From positions 1 through 64,000 of the forward strand of contig NZ_MRCM01000016.1 in assembly GCF_002303885.1 (NCBI RefSeq): a stretch of 64,000 bases of DNA, in the 5' to 3' direction. This document shows, piece by piece, positions 15,457 to 24,158 of the stretch. The notes below the pieces were generated by a model. That model did no database searches. It had not been told where the DNA came from and worked only from the letters and a program-made list of their open reading frames with translations. The position numbers and the translations under genes are program-made. Within the stretch, counting starts at the first letter, position 1. Every line of letters begins with the position of its first letter. The stretch is from Flavobacterium sp. ACN2. GTDB lineage: Bacteria > Bacteroidota > Bacteroidia > Flavobacteriales > Flavobacteriaceae.

Positions 15457-17328
15457 TTATTTTAATTCCAAAATCAAAGATTCTGAAGGCTGAATAGAAA
15501 CTTTGGCTACTCCTTCTCCATTTTGCACTTTCAATACCAATGTTTTGTTTTGATACAGTTGCTCTTTCAATTGATATTCTCCATCTTTTAAATTCCATTT
15601 TGAAATAAGCGATGACGGAACTTTCAAATTGAATTCATTTCCTTTCTCAGAAGAAAAATTAGCAATTACGATCAGTTTTTGATTTTCAGACCAACGTGCG
15701 TAAGAATACAACAGCGCATCGTAACCTTCATTATTTTGTCTATTTGCAGATTGAATCTCTTCAAAACTTCCCATTAAAGCACTGCTTTTGATTGTAAAAT
15801 TCAATAAACGTTTATAAAAATCACGTAATTCTTTTTCTGAGTCAGAAAGCTTTCCTCCGTCAAATTTACCTTCATTCATCCAGCGCTGATGATTTGGAAC
15901 TCCGATATAATCAAAAATCGAGGTTCTCGAGCGTTTTCCGAAACCTGCATCTTCATTTCCTGCCTCTCCTACTTCTTGCCCAAAATAAATCATTGTTGGC
16001 GAAGTGCTAATTGTTGCCGAAACTACCATTAAAGGCTTTCCTCTTTCTGGAGTTCCTGCAAATTCTGGACTTGCTAAACGCTGTTCGTCATGATTATCTA
16101 GGAAATGAAGCATGTGATGCTCAATATCCGACATTCCGTTTTGGATTTTTGTTAATTCATCCGGTGAAGATTTTCCGCGAATAACATCTTTCAGCTTATC
16201 GTACGTTTCTACTTTATCATACAGATAATCCATTTTTCCTAAGCGAATATAATTTCGGTATTCATTTGGATTATAGACTTCAGCCAACAAAAATGCATTT
16301 GGATTTTTCATTTTAATCGAAGAGTTCATATAACTCCAGAATTCATACGGAACCATTTCGGCCATATCGTAACGAAATCCATCAACACCTTTTGCTGTCC
16401 AGTATAACGCGATGTCTCTAAACTTTTTCCAAGAATCGGGAACCTCTTTGTCTTGCCAAAAAGCAAAATGTTCCTGATAGGATTTCTGGTCAAAGCCAGC
16501 AGGAAGTTCAGGAAAATCTTTACTTCCGTCTGGACGCACTCCGTAATTTACTTTTACCGTTTCGTACCAGTCGTTTTGATCAGGTTTAATTTTACGAGAA
16601 CCATTCCCTGTCCATTTTGCCGGATTTTCATCAAAAAAACCATCAATCATTGGATTTTTTTCTCCGTTTAAAGGAATATCTCCGTCGGGAATTTCAAAAT
16701 GTTGCTGCGGAATGTAGTAAAAATTATTATCTCGTTTATATTCAACCGTAAAATTATCATCTGCTCCAAAATCTTTTATACCTTCTGGATTCGATTTTCC
16801 TTCATATTTTCTAGCGATATGATTGGGTACAATATCAATTAATACTTTCAGATTGGCATTATGAGTTCGTTTTATTAAAGCTTCAAATTCTTCTAATCGC
16901 TTTGCTGGATTTACAGCCAAATCTGGATTTACATTATAATAATCTTTGACGGCATAAGGAGAACCAGCACGCCCTTTTACCACTTCTGGATCATCATTTG
17001 AAATTCCGTATGCCGTATAATCACGTACTAAAGCATGATGCGGAACTCCCGTATACCAAATGTAAGTAACCCCTAAATCTTTTATTTCATGAAGGGCTTT
17101 ATCCGTAAAATCATTAAACTTTCCAACACCGTTCTCCTCAATAGTTCCCCACGGTTTATTGGTTGTATTTTTATTTCCAAATAGGCGTGTAAATACTTGA
17201 TAGACTACAACTTTTTTATCGGTTGTAGCATTTTCGTTTGCAGTACTCATTTTTAAATCTTTTGTTTTACAGGCTGAAAAAAGTACAGTTAATGTAATTC
17301 CGACTGCGATTATTTTTTTGCTTATCAT
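15457..17328 (-). CDS. GH13 alpha-amylase-family lipoprotein, 623 aa
   Basis: The signal ends in lipobox VLFSAC (Cys20), so the enzyme is lipid-anchored. The four GH13 regions are present: DIVPNH, GFRYDMAEM with nucleophile Asp321, LLAEVYNP with acid/base Glu350, and FLDNHDEQR with Asp414. It should cleave or transfer alpha-glucosidic bonds; a C-terminal beta domain of about 90 residues follows the barrel. Length is typical for outer-membrane amylases of Bacteroidota. It converges with the GH130 gene. No SusC/SusD genes are nearby, so this is not a complete polysaccharide-utilisation locus. Confidence 0.92.
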   Translation of the reverse strand: MISKKIIAVGITLTVLFSACKTKDLKMSTANENATTDKKVVVYQVFTRLFGNKNTTNKPWGTIEENGVGKFNDFTDKALHEIKDLGVTYIWYTGVPHHALVRDYTAYGISNDDPEVVKGRAGSPYAVKDYYNVNPDLAVNPAKRLEEFEALIKRTHNANLKVLIDIVPNHIARKYEGKSNPEGIKDFGADDNFTVEYKRDNNFYYIPQQHFEIPDGDIPLNGEKNPMIDGFFDENPAKWTGNGSRKIKPDQNDWYETVKVNYGVRPDGSKDFPELPAGFDQKSYQEHFAFWQDKEVPDSWKKFRDIALYWTAKGVDGFRYDMAEMVPYEFWSYMNSSIKMKNPNAFLLAEVYNPNEYRNYIRLGKMDYLYDKVETYDKLKDVIRGKSSPDELTKIQNGMSDIEHHMLHFLDNHDEQRLASPEFAGTPERGKPLMVVSATISTSPTMIYFGQEVGEAGNEDAGFGKRSRTSIFDYIGVPNHQRWMNEGKFDGGKLSDSEKELRDFYKRLLNFTIKSSALMGSFEEIQSANRQNNEGYDALLYSYARWSENQKLIVIANFSSEKGNEFNLKVPSSLISKWNLKDGEYQLKEQLYQNKTLVLKVQNGEGVAKVSIQPSESLILELK

Positions 17329-17589
17329 ATTTTTTTGGCTATTCTTATCCTATCTCTTTGGTTTCATCTTTAAAAAGCATGAAAACAATTTTCTAAAAAT
17401 AGCTCATTTTTTAAAACTTCGAAAACGATTTATCTAATTTACACCGTTTTCAGCTCAAAACACAACTACTACAACGTGAGAGTTTGCTATTTTGTTGAAA
17501 AATTAAATAATGCCTAAATTCAACTTTAGACTGTTAATGACTAATTATAAATTAATGCTAATAACCGCCACAGGTTCTATCCTTTTTTA

Positions 17590-17597
17590 TAAATTTG
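17590..17597 (+). promoter_or_regulatory. -7 promoter element of the OstA-like gene
   Basis: TAAATTTG matches TAnnTTTG 16 nt before the TTG start codon of the downstream gene. No clear -33 TTTG is seen at the right distance. Confidence 0.45.
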
Positions 17598-17613
17598 ACA
17601 AAAATTTAATCAG

Positions 17614-19293
17614 TTGAAGAAATCACTCTTTTTCATATTTACTTGTCTGTCTTTTTTAAGCGTTCAATTCACTTTCGCGCAAGCAAAAAAACCTGCTCAA
17701 TCTCCGAAAACAATTGTTATCGAGAATGCCGACTTTTCTGATGTGGATCAAGTTAATGTACCTGATGCGCTTTTACTTACTGGAAATGTAAAAGTGAATC
17801 ATGATGGTGTTGTGCTAACTTGCAACAAAGCTTACTTTTTTCAAAAAGAAAATTATTTAAAAGCATTCGGAAATGTACAATTAGTACAAGGAGATACTTT
17901 ATTCTTGAATAGTAAATATGCAGAATATAGCGGAAATGAAAAGAAAGCTTTTGCTACAGGAAATGCGGTTTTAACTTCTCCTGATGCCACTTTGCAAACT
18001 GATACCATTAATTTTGACAGAAATGTTCAAGAAGCATTTTACAATACAAAAGGTACGATTGTAAACAAAGACAATACTTTGGTGAGTAAATCTGGAAGGT
18101 ATTATGTAAAAGAAAAGAAATTTCAGTTCTTGACTGAAGTTACGATTACGAATCCGAAATATGTGATTAAATCAAACCATTTGGATTATTACAGTAATTC
18201 TGGACATACGTATCTTCTTGGCCCTTCAACCATTACAAGTAAAGCCAATTACATTTATACTGAAAAAGGTTTTTACGATACAAAGAAAAACTTAGCCCAT
18301 TTTCTGCGAAGGTCCTACATTAAGTACGATGACCGACTTATAGAAGGCGATAGTTTGTATTATAATCGAAATATTGAATTTGCATCGGCAACGCGGAATG
18401 TAAAAATTACCGATTCGATTAACAAAGGAATCGTAAAAGGCCATTATGCAGAGCTTTACAAACTCAAGGATTCGATGTTTGTAACCAAAAGAGCTGTTGC
18501 CATCAATTTGGTTGAAAATGACTCGGTTTACATTCACGGAAAAAAATTAATGGTAACAGGAAAAGAAGGCGAACGAATTCTGCGCGCTTTTAACAATGTC
18601 CGTTTTTATAAAACAGATATGAGCGGTAAGTGCGATTCTATACATTCAGATTCTAAAAGCGCTTTGACAAAACTTATAGGAAATCCGATTCTTTGGAATG
18701 GCGACAACCAAATTACGGGCGATGTAATGCACTTAATTGGCGACAATAAAACGAGGAAAATTGATTCTTTGAAGGTGCTAAATAATACTTTTGTCCTCTC
18801 CAAGGACACGCTCGGAACAGGTTTCAATCAGGTCAAGGGAATTAATTTGTTTGGAAAATTCCGGGATGGAAAACTGCATGATGTTGATGTCATTAAAAAC
18901 ACCGAAGTCATTTATTACATGAGAAATGATGCCAACGAATTAATTGGTATCAATAAAAATGTCAGCAGTAAAATCAACATGATATTGGAAAATAATGCGA
19001 TCGAAACCATTACTTTCTTTAATAAAGTGGACGGTGATATTTTTCCTGAAGATGAACTTCCAGAAAATGCTCGAAAACTTCGAGGAATGAAATGGCGAGG
19101 CGATGAAAGAATAAAATCTAAAGAGGATATTTTTTCTGCAGAAGATAATGAACTCAATGAAAAACTGATTAAAGAAGGAAAAGATCAAGAGGAAAAAGGC
19201 AAAAACGTTCCACTGAAAATTAGGAAAGAAACCTTGAATTACGACAAGAAGAAACCAGCTGCCAAAGCGGAACCGAAGCCTAAAATTAAGTAG
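17614..19293 (+). CDS. OstA/LptA-like periplasmic protein, 559 aa
   Basis: The N-terminus is a signal peptide ending TFAQ before AKKPAQS. Residues about 33-200 are an OstA/LptA-type fold (NVPDALLLTGNVKVNHDGVVLTCNKAYFF, then repeated GNVQL.QGDTLFL and GNAVLTSPDATLQTD units), a beta-jellyroll that carries lipopolysaccharide across the periplasm. Bacteroidota carry long OstA-like proteins such as this. The tail is rich in Lys and Glu. The start is a TTG codon; no ATG precedes the signal peptide in frame. Role in LPS transport is inferred from the fold. Confidence 0.82.
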   Translation: MKKSLFFIFTCLSFLSVQFTFAQAKKPAQSPKTIVIENADFSDVDQVNVPDALLLTGNVKVNHDGVVLTCNKAYFFQKENYLKAFGNVQLVQGDTLFLNSKYAEYSGNEKKAFATGNAVLTSPDATLQTDTINFDRNVQEAFYNTKGTIVNKDNTLVSKSGRYYVKEKKFQFLTEVTITNPKYVIKSNHLDYYSNSGHTYLLGPSTITSKANYIYTEKGFYDTKKNLAHFLRRSYIKYDDRLIEGDSLYYNRNIEFASATRNVKITDSINKGIVKGHYAELYKLKDSMFVTKRAVAINLVENDSVYIHGKKLMVTGKEGERILRAFNNVRFYKTDMSGKCDSIHSDSKSALTKLIGNPILWNGDNQITGDVMHLIGDNKTRKIDSLKVLNNTFVLSKDTLGTGFNQVKGINLFGKFRDGKLHDVDVIKNTEVIYYMRNDANELIGINKNVSSKINMILENNAIETITFFNKVDGDIFPEDELPENARKLRGMKWRGDERIKSKEDIFSAEDNELNEKLIKEGKDQEEKGKNVPLKIRKETLNYDKKKPAAKAEPKPKIK

Positions 19294-19364
19294 TTTTCAT
19301 TCACAGTCATAGTTTACAGTGGTTTGAGAATAATTAGTTCATGAACGATAACCTGAAGTGTAAA

Positions 19365-19482
19365 GTTTAAAAACCTTAGAACCTCAGTACCTTTACAACT
19401 TTGAACGTCTAAAAAAAGTTAACTTAAGCGTAAAGTTAAAAAAACTTAGAATCATAGTATCTCAGTACCTTAGCAACTTAAA
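19365..19482. repeat. CTTAG-type repeat abutting an aminotransferase start
   Basis: Two similar stretches (AAAAACCTTAGAACCTCAG and AAAAAACTTAGAATCATAG, each followed by a TACCTT..CAACTT segment) are tandem direct repeats ending a few bases before the ATG at 19486. The same family borders birA, thrB and the DUF3037 gene. Confidence 0.6.
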
Positions 19483-19485
19483 AAA

Positions 19486-20679
19486 ATGAATCCAGATTTT
19501 ATAAAATACCAAGCGCAAACCTCTCCTTACCCACTCGGAATGGAAGTTTCGCATGCCATTGGCTCTTACATATACGACACAAACGATAAAAAATATTTAG
19601 ATTTTGTTGCTGGAGTTTCAGCTTGTACTTTAGGACATCAGCATCCACGAGTAAATCAGGCGATAAAAGATCAATTAGACAAATATTCTCATGTAATGGT
19701 TTACGGAGAATACTCTCAGAGTCCAGCCGTTCAATATTGCAAATTAATGGCCTCTCTACTTCCAGAATCTTTAAACAAAACCTATTTGGTCAATTCTGGT
19801 ACAGAAGCGATTGAAGGCTCTTTAAAATTAGCCAAACGAGTTACAGGACGCAGTCAGCTTATTTCATGTCATAATGCGTATCACGGAAACACCATGGGTT
19901 CGATGAGCGTTATGGGATTTGAAGAAAGAAAACAAGCTTTCAGACCTTTGCTTCCAGATGTTGATTTTATTACTTTCAATAACGAAGAAGATCTGCAAAA
20001 AATCACTACAAGAACGGCAGCCATTCTTTTAGAAACTATTCAAGGAGGCGCTGGTTTTATTCAGCCAGAAGATAATTTCCTTCAAAAAGTCCGTAAACGC
20101 TGTGATGAAGTTGGAGCCTTAATGATTGTAGATGAAATTCAGCCCGGTTTTGGAAGAACAGGAAAACTTTTTGGCTTCCAAAATTATGATGTTGTTCCAG
20201 ATATTGTGGTTATGGGTAAAGGAATGGGCGGCGGAATGCCGGTTGGTGCTTTTACTGCTTCTGCCGAAAAAATGGATCTTTTAACAGAAAATCCAAAACT
20301 GGGACATATTACCACTTTTGGAGGTCACCCTGTCATTGCGTCAGCTTGCTTGGCTACTTTGCAAGAATTAACTGAAACAAATTTAATGGCAGAAACGTTG
20401 GAGAAGGAAAAACTCTTCAGATCGCTTTTGGTACATCCTTTGATTAAAGAAGTTAGAGGAAAAGGATTAATGCTTGCCGCTATGACAGAATCGGCAGATA
20501 TTACAAACGAAGTCATTTTAACCTGTCAAGACAGAGGACTTATTTTATTCTGGCTTTTATTTGAAGGATGCGCGATACGAATTACACCTCCTTTGACTAT
20601 TTCTGAATACGAAATTAGAGAAGGTTGTGCCATTATTTTAGACGTAATGGACGAAATAATGCAGAAGAGCAATAACTAA
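19486..20679 (+). CDS. class III aminotransferase family protein, 397 aa
   Basis: A PLP enzyme of the acetylornithine/4-aminobutyrate aminotransferase fold. The catalytic Lys is Lys245 in VVMGKGMGGGMP, preceded by the IVDEIQPGFGRTGK motif; the N-terminal GVSACTLGHQHP and VNSGTEAIEGSLK blocks are typical. Substrate is not determined by the sequence; acetylornithine-like substrates are possible, but no arginine genes are nearby. Its start lies directly against a repeat. Confidence 0.88.
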   Translation: MNPDFIKYQAQTSPYPLGMEVSHAIGSYIYDTNDKKYLDFVAGVSACTLGHQHPRVNQAIKDQLDKYSHVMVYGEYSQSPAVQYCKLMASLLPESLNKTYLVNSGTEAIEGSLKLAKRVTGRSQLISCHNAYHGNTMGSMSVMGFEERKQAFRPLLPDVDFITFNNEEDLQKITTRTAAILLETIQGGAGFIQPEDNFLQKVRKRCDEVGALMIVDEIQPGFGRTGKLFGFQNYDVVPDIVVMGKGMGGGMPVGAFTASAEKMDLLTENPKLGHITTFGGHPVIASACLATLQELTETNLMAETLEKEKLFRSLLVHPLIKEVRGKGLMLAAMTESADITNEVILTCQDRGLILFWLLFEGCAIRITPPLTISEYEIREGCAIILDVMDEIMQKSNN

Positions 20680-20943
20680 AATACAAAACTATTTGGAGCG
20701 CTGTTTTAATAAAACTGACAGAAATTAAATCTCCATTTCTATTTCAAAAAAGTCTTCTGCTACAAATAAAAAAATGACAAAACCGAAGCTAATCCCTTGA
20801 CAACAAAAGAGATTTCTTCCCAAAACAGAATAAAAAACGCCATATATTGTTAATTAAATTGTTCAAAACAATTAATTTCTTATCCTTACAGCGATTATAT
20901 GGTTGCCTAAATTTATAACAGGCTAATTTCAAATATACGAAGT

Positions 20944-22338
20944 ATGCAATTAAGCAACGAAGAAGAAGATTATAACCTATCCCTATCCAAATTTGAGTCG
21001 ATGTTAAAAACTAACAAAGTGCTCTTTTTTGATTCTGAAGAATTCGAAGAAATTATTCTTCATTACTTAGACATAGGTAAGGCTAATTTAGCAAAAAAGG
21101 CCTTAAAACTTGCATTAGACCAGCATCCAAAATCTACAGGCTTAAAGTTAGTACAAGTAGAAATGCTGGTTTATGATGACAAACTCGACATTGCTGAAAA
21201 GCTTTTGAATGAGTTATACGCAATTGAACCCAACAACGAGGAAATCTACATCCAGAAAGCCAATATCTGCTCAAAAAGAGATCAGCACGAAAAAGCGGTT
21301 GAACTGTTAAAAATCGCACTTCAATATACTGATGATTACGCTGATGTGTACAATTTGATCGGAATGGAATATCTTTTTATGGATAACCTTGAGCTTGCAA
21401 AGGACAGTTTTATCAAATGTCTTGAAGAAGACTTAGAAGATCAATCTGCTCTCTATAACGTAGTGTATTGCTTTGAGTTTTTAGACCAAAATCAAGAAGC
21501 TATTATTTATCTAAACGATTATATCAACAGAAACCCTTACAGCGAAATCGCTTGGCATCAGCTTGGACGCCTTCATTATGGCATAAAAGAATATGAAGCA
21601 GCAATTCGTGCATTTGATTATGCAACTCTGATTGATGATGAATTTTTAGGCGCTTTTATGGAAAAAGCAAAAGCTTACGAGCGTCTAAAAAAATACAATG
21701 AAGCAATTGAAAGTTATAACAGAACCATCGAATTGGACGATGCGACTTCGTATGCCCTTCTTCGAATTGGAAAATGTTATGAAAAACTTGGAAATTTAGC
21801 GAAAGCAATTCAATATTATAACCAAACTGTACATGAAGATCCGCTTTTAGACAAAGGCTGGATTGCGATTACAGATTTTCACCTTCGCCAGAAAAACTAT
21901 CAAAAAGCATTATTTTTTGTGAATAAAGCTTTAGCGATTGACAATCAGAATCGTTTGTACTGGAAAAGATATGCTACAATCAACAAACAAATGAATTTCT
22001 TTGAAGAAGCCGAATTTGGTTTTAGAAAAGCGGTTGAATTTGGAGATTATGCATTAGACACTTGGCTGTACTGGGTTGATATTCTTCAGTTTTTAGGAGA
22101 ATTTGAAACGGCTATTCAAACTTTATTGCAAGCTTCAGAATATTTCCCTGAAGAAAACGAAATTGAATATCGTTTGGCTGGATTGTATTTTATGATTCAA
22201 GACAATACAAAAGCTAAATTTCACTTAAGCAATGGCTTACGTCTAAATTTTGATAATTATATCTTAATTGAAGACTTATTCCCTGTTGTTTGGGCAAAAA
22301 AAACAGTAAAAAATTATATAGAAAAACATCGTAAATAA
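20944..22338 (+). CDS. tetratricopeptide repeat protein, 464 aa
   Basis: An all-helical protein with about ten TPR units beginning near residue 40 (for example AYERLKKYNEAIESYNRTIELD and KCYEKLGNLAKAIQYYNQTV). No signal peptide is seen, so it is likely cytoplasmic. TPR arrays mediate protein contacts; the partner is unknown. It ends 2 bp before aroE, so both are translated from one mRNA. The 264 bp upstream contain no other gene. Confidence 0.9.
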   Translation: MQLSNEEEDYNLSLSKFESMLKTNKVLFFDSEEFEEIILHYLDIGKANLAKKALKLALDQHPKSTGLKLVQVEMLVYDDKLDIAEKLLNELYAIEPNNEEIYIQKANICSKRDQHEKAVELLKIALQYTDDYADVYNLIGMEYLFMDNLELAKDSFIKCLEEDLEDQSALYNVVYCFEFLDQNQEAIIYLNDYINRNPYSEIAWHQLGRLHYGIKEYEAAIRAFDYATLIDDEFLGAFMEKAKAYERLKKYNEAIESYNRTIELDDATSYALLRIGKCYEKLGNLAKAIQYYNQTVHEDPLLDKGWIAITDFHLRQKNYQKALFFVNKALAIDNQNRLYWKRYATINKQMNFFEEAEFGFRKAVEFGDYALDTWLYWVDILQFLGEFETAIQTLLQASEYFPEENEIEYRLAGLYFMIQDNTKAKFHLSNGLRLNFDNYILIEDLFPVVWAKKTVKNYIEKHRK

Positions 22339-22340
22339 GA

Positions 22341-23093
22341 ATGGTTGATATTTTATTAAGAAGACGTTTTGGATTATTAGGACGCAACATAAGCTACTCT
22401 TTTTCAAAAGGTTATTTTACAGAAAAATTTAATAATGAAGTTTTTGCTGGTAACAGCTATGAGAATTTTGACATTTCGGAGATTAATTACTTCACAGAAT
22501 TAATTAAAAACAATCCTGATTTAAAGGGTTTAAATGTTACTATTCCGTACAAAGAACAAGTTATTCCATTCTTAGATAAATTATCAAAAAAAGCCACTTT
22601 AATTGGCGCTGTTAATACCATTAAATTTACCAAAAACGGCAAATTAAAAGGCTACAATACCGATTATTACGGATTCAAAAAGTCTCTTAAGCCATTATTA
22701 GAGCCGCATCACAAAAAAGCGCTTATTTTAGGAACAGGAGGCGCTTCGAAAGGCGTAGCTTTTGCTTTGGACGAATTGGATATTCCGTACACTTTTGTTT
22801 CTAGAGAAGCAAAAGAAAACATCATTGACTATGATTTGATTAATGCTACTACTTTTGACAATTTTCAAATTATAATCAACTGTACGCCAGTTGGAACAAG
22901 CCCGAATATTGAAGCTTGTCCGAATTTGCCATACGAGTATTTCACAGAAAAACACATTGCCTACGATTTAATCTACAATCCAGCAGAAACCACTTTCTTA
23001 CGAAAAGCAAAAGAAATGGGCGCTGTAATTAAAAATGGTCACGATATGCTTATTTTTCAAGCTGAAAAAGCATGGAAAATCTGGAACAAATAA
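22341..23093 (+). CDS. aroE: shikimate dehydrogenase
   Basis: The enzyme reduces 3-dehydroshikimate to shikimate with NADPH in the pathway to aromatic amino acids. The shikimate-binding SYSFSK motif (about 16-21), the catalytic NVTIPYKE block, GAVNTI, and the Rossmann GTGGASKG loop are all visible, as is the late PAETTFLRKA..GHDMLIFQAEKA segment. The 250-residue length is slightly short but complete. It is coupled to the upstream TPR gene. Confidence 0.94.
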   Translation: MVDILLRRRFGLLGRNISYSFSKGYFTEKFNNEVFAGNSYENFDISEINYFTELIKNNPDLKGLNVTIPYKEQVIPFLDKLSKKATLIGAVNTIKFTKNGKLKGYNTDYYGFKKSLKPLLEPHHKKALILGTGGASKGVAFALDELDIPYTFVSREAKENIIDYDLINATTFDNFQIIINCTPVGTSPNIEACPNLPYEYFTEKHIAYDLIYNPAETTFLRKAKEMGAVIKNGHDMLIFQAEKAWKIWNK

Positions 23094-23161
23094 AATAAGT
23101 ATCAAAAAATAAAATGTTAACGTATTTTTTGTATTTTTAATCCACTAACTAACAAGTGGTT

Positions 23162-23908
23162 ATGAAGAAAATACAATTACTTAGCATTTTATTTTTTTTA
23201 TTACACAACCTACTTTCAGCTCAAAACGCAGACACTCTCAAAAGTCCGTTATCTGAGCCTCGTTACCATTATTTTCTTAAAACAATTCTGTTTTACAATG
23301 AGTATCTAGATACCGATAAAGGTTCTTTTAACACCACACAGGTTCGATTTTTACTGCCAATTGGCAATAAAGCCTGGAATCTACGTTTTGATCTTCCTTT
23401 GGTTTCTACCAACACAACTTCAACCAACAAGACAGCCATTGGCGATGTTGGAGGCGGAATCAGTTTTATTCCTTACTTAAGAAATAACAATGGTATTGCG
23501 GTAAGAACCAGAGTTTATTCTAACACAGCCGAAGATCCAAATTTTGGAACCGGAAAATGGGTTGTCATGCCTGCTATGGTTTACGGAAGATACTTCAATC
23601 AAAAAAAGTTTCTGCTATTAACTACCGTTGAATATCAGCAGAGTTTTGCTGGAAATAGTGATCGTTCCGACATTAGTACTGCACTTTTAGAAAATCTGTT
23701 AATGCATTTTTTTGGAAAAAACTGGATTTCTGGAGATGTAGCACTTCGATATAATACCGTTATTGAAGGTTTTCAAAATAATACTTTTGTTGAATTTGGA
23801 CGAAAAATTACCCCCTCAAATCTTGTTTACATACACCCCAGCGCTGGTTTCGGCCCTAACAGAACCTATAATTGGGGAATGGAAGTTGGAGTCTTGATTC
23901 TTTTTTAA
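23162..23908 (+). CDS. predicted outer-membrane beta-barrel protein, 248 aa
   Basis: I choose the ATG at 23162 over a GTG two codons upstream because it starts a clean signal peptide (MKKIQLLSILFFLLHNLLSAQ). The mature part alternates short polar and hydrophobic strands (VRFLLPIG, WNLRFDLPLV, WISGDVALRYNTVIEGF) and ends with GMEVGVLILF, whose terminal Phe is typical of outer-membrane barrels. It resembles the transporter-like barrels of the MetA-pathway family, but substrate is unknown. It stands alone. Confidence 0.65.
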   Translation: MKKIQLLSILFFLLHNLLSAQNADTLKSPLSEPRYHYFLKTILFYNEYLDTDKGSFNTTQVRFLLPIGNKAWNLRFDLPLVSTNTTSTNKTAIGDVGGGISFIPYLRNNNGIAVRTRVYSNTAEDPNFGTGKWVVMPAMVYGRYFNQKKFLLLTTVEYQQSFAGNSDRSDISTALLENLLMHFFGKNWISGDVALRYNTVIEGFQNNTFVEFGRKITPSNLVYIHPSAGFGPNRTYNWGMEVGVLILF

Positions 23909-24091
23909 TTTTAAAGAAATAGCAATATAAGTCCCAAAAAAATGGATTATTAAGAGTCTATTTTAGATACAATGCCAATTTTGAATTTATATATCCTTCA
24001 GTAATTCACTAAAAACAGATTCAACATACTAGAAAACTTTCGGAAAGAATAGGAATTTCGTCGTAAAATACCGTATAAACAAGTGATTTAT

Positions 24092-24122
24092 TTTGTAGTT
24101 AGAAACACCTTTACTATCTTTC
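24092..24122 (+). promoter_or_regulatory. candidate promoter of the DUF349 gene
   Basis: TTTG at 24092-24095 and TATCTTTC at 24115-24122 are 19 nt apart; the -7 box differs from consensus in the last base. The ATG used here lies 37 nt downstream. Confidence 0.5.
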
Positions 24123-24158
24123 GCATTGTTTAAAATAAAAACCTTATACATTTTAAAG

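Noticed and set aside
15457..17328. Polysaccharide-utilisation locus around the GH13 gene
   Set aside because: No SusC or SusD gene or sugar-sensing regulator is nearby; only a GH130 gene is adjacent.
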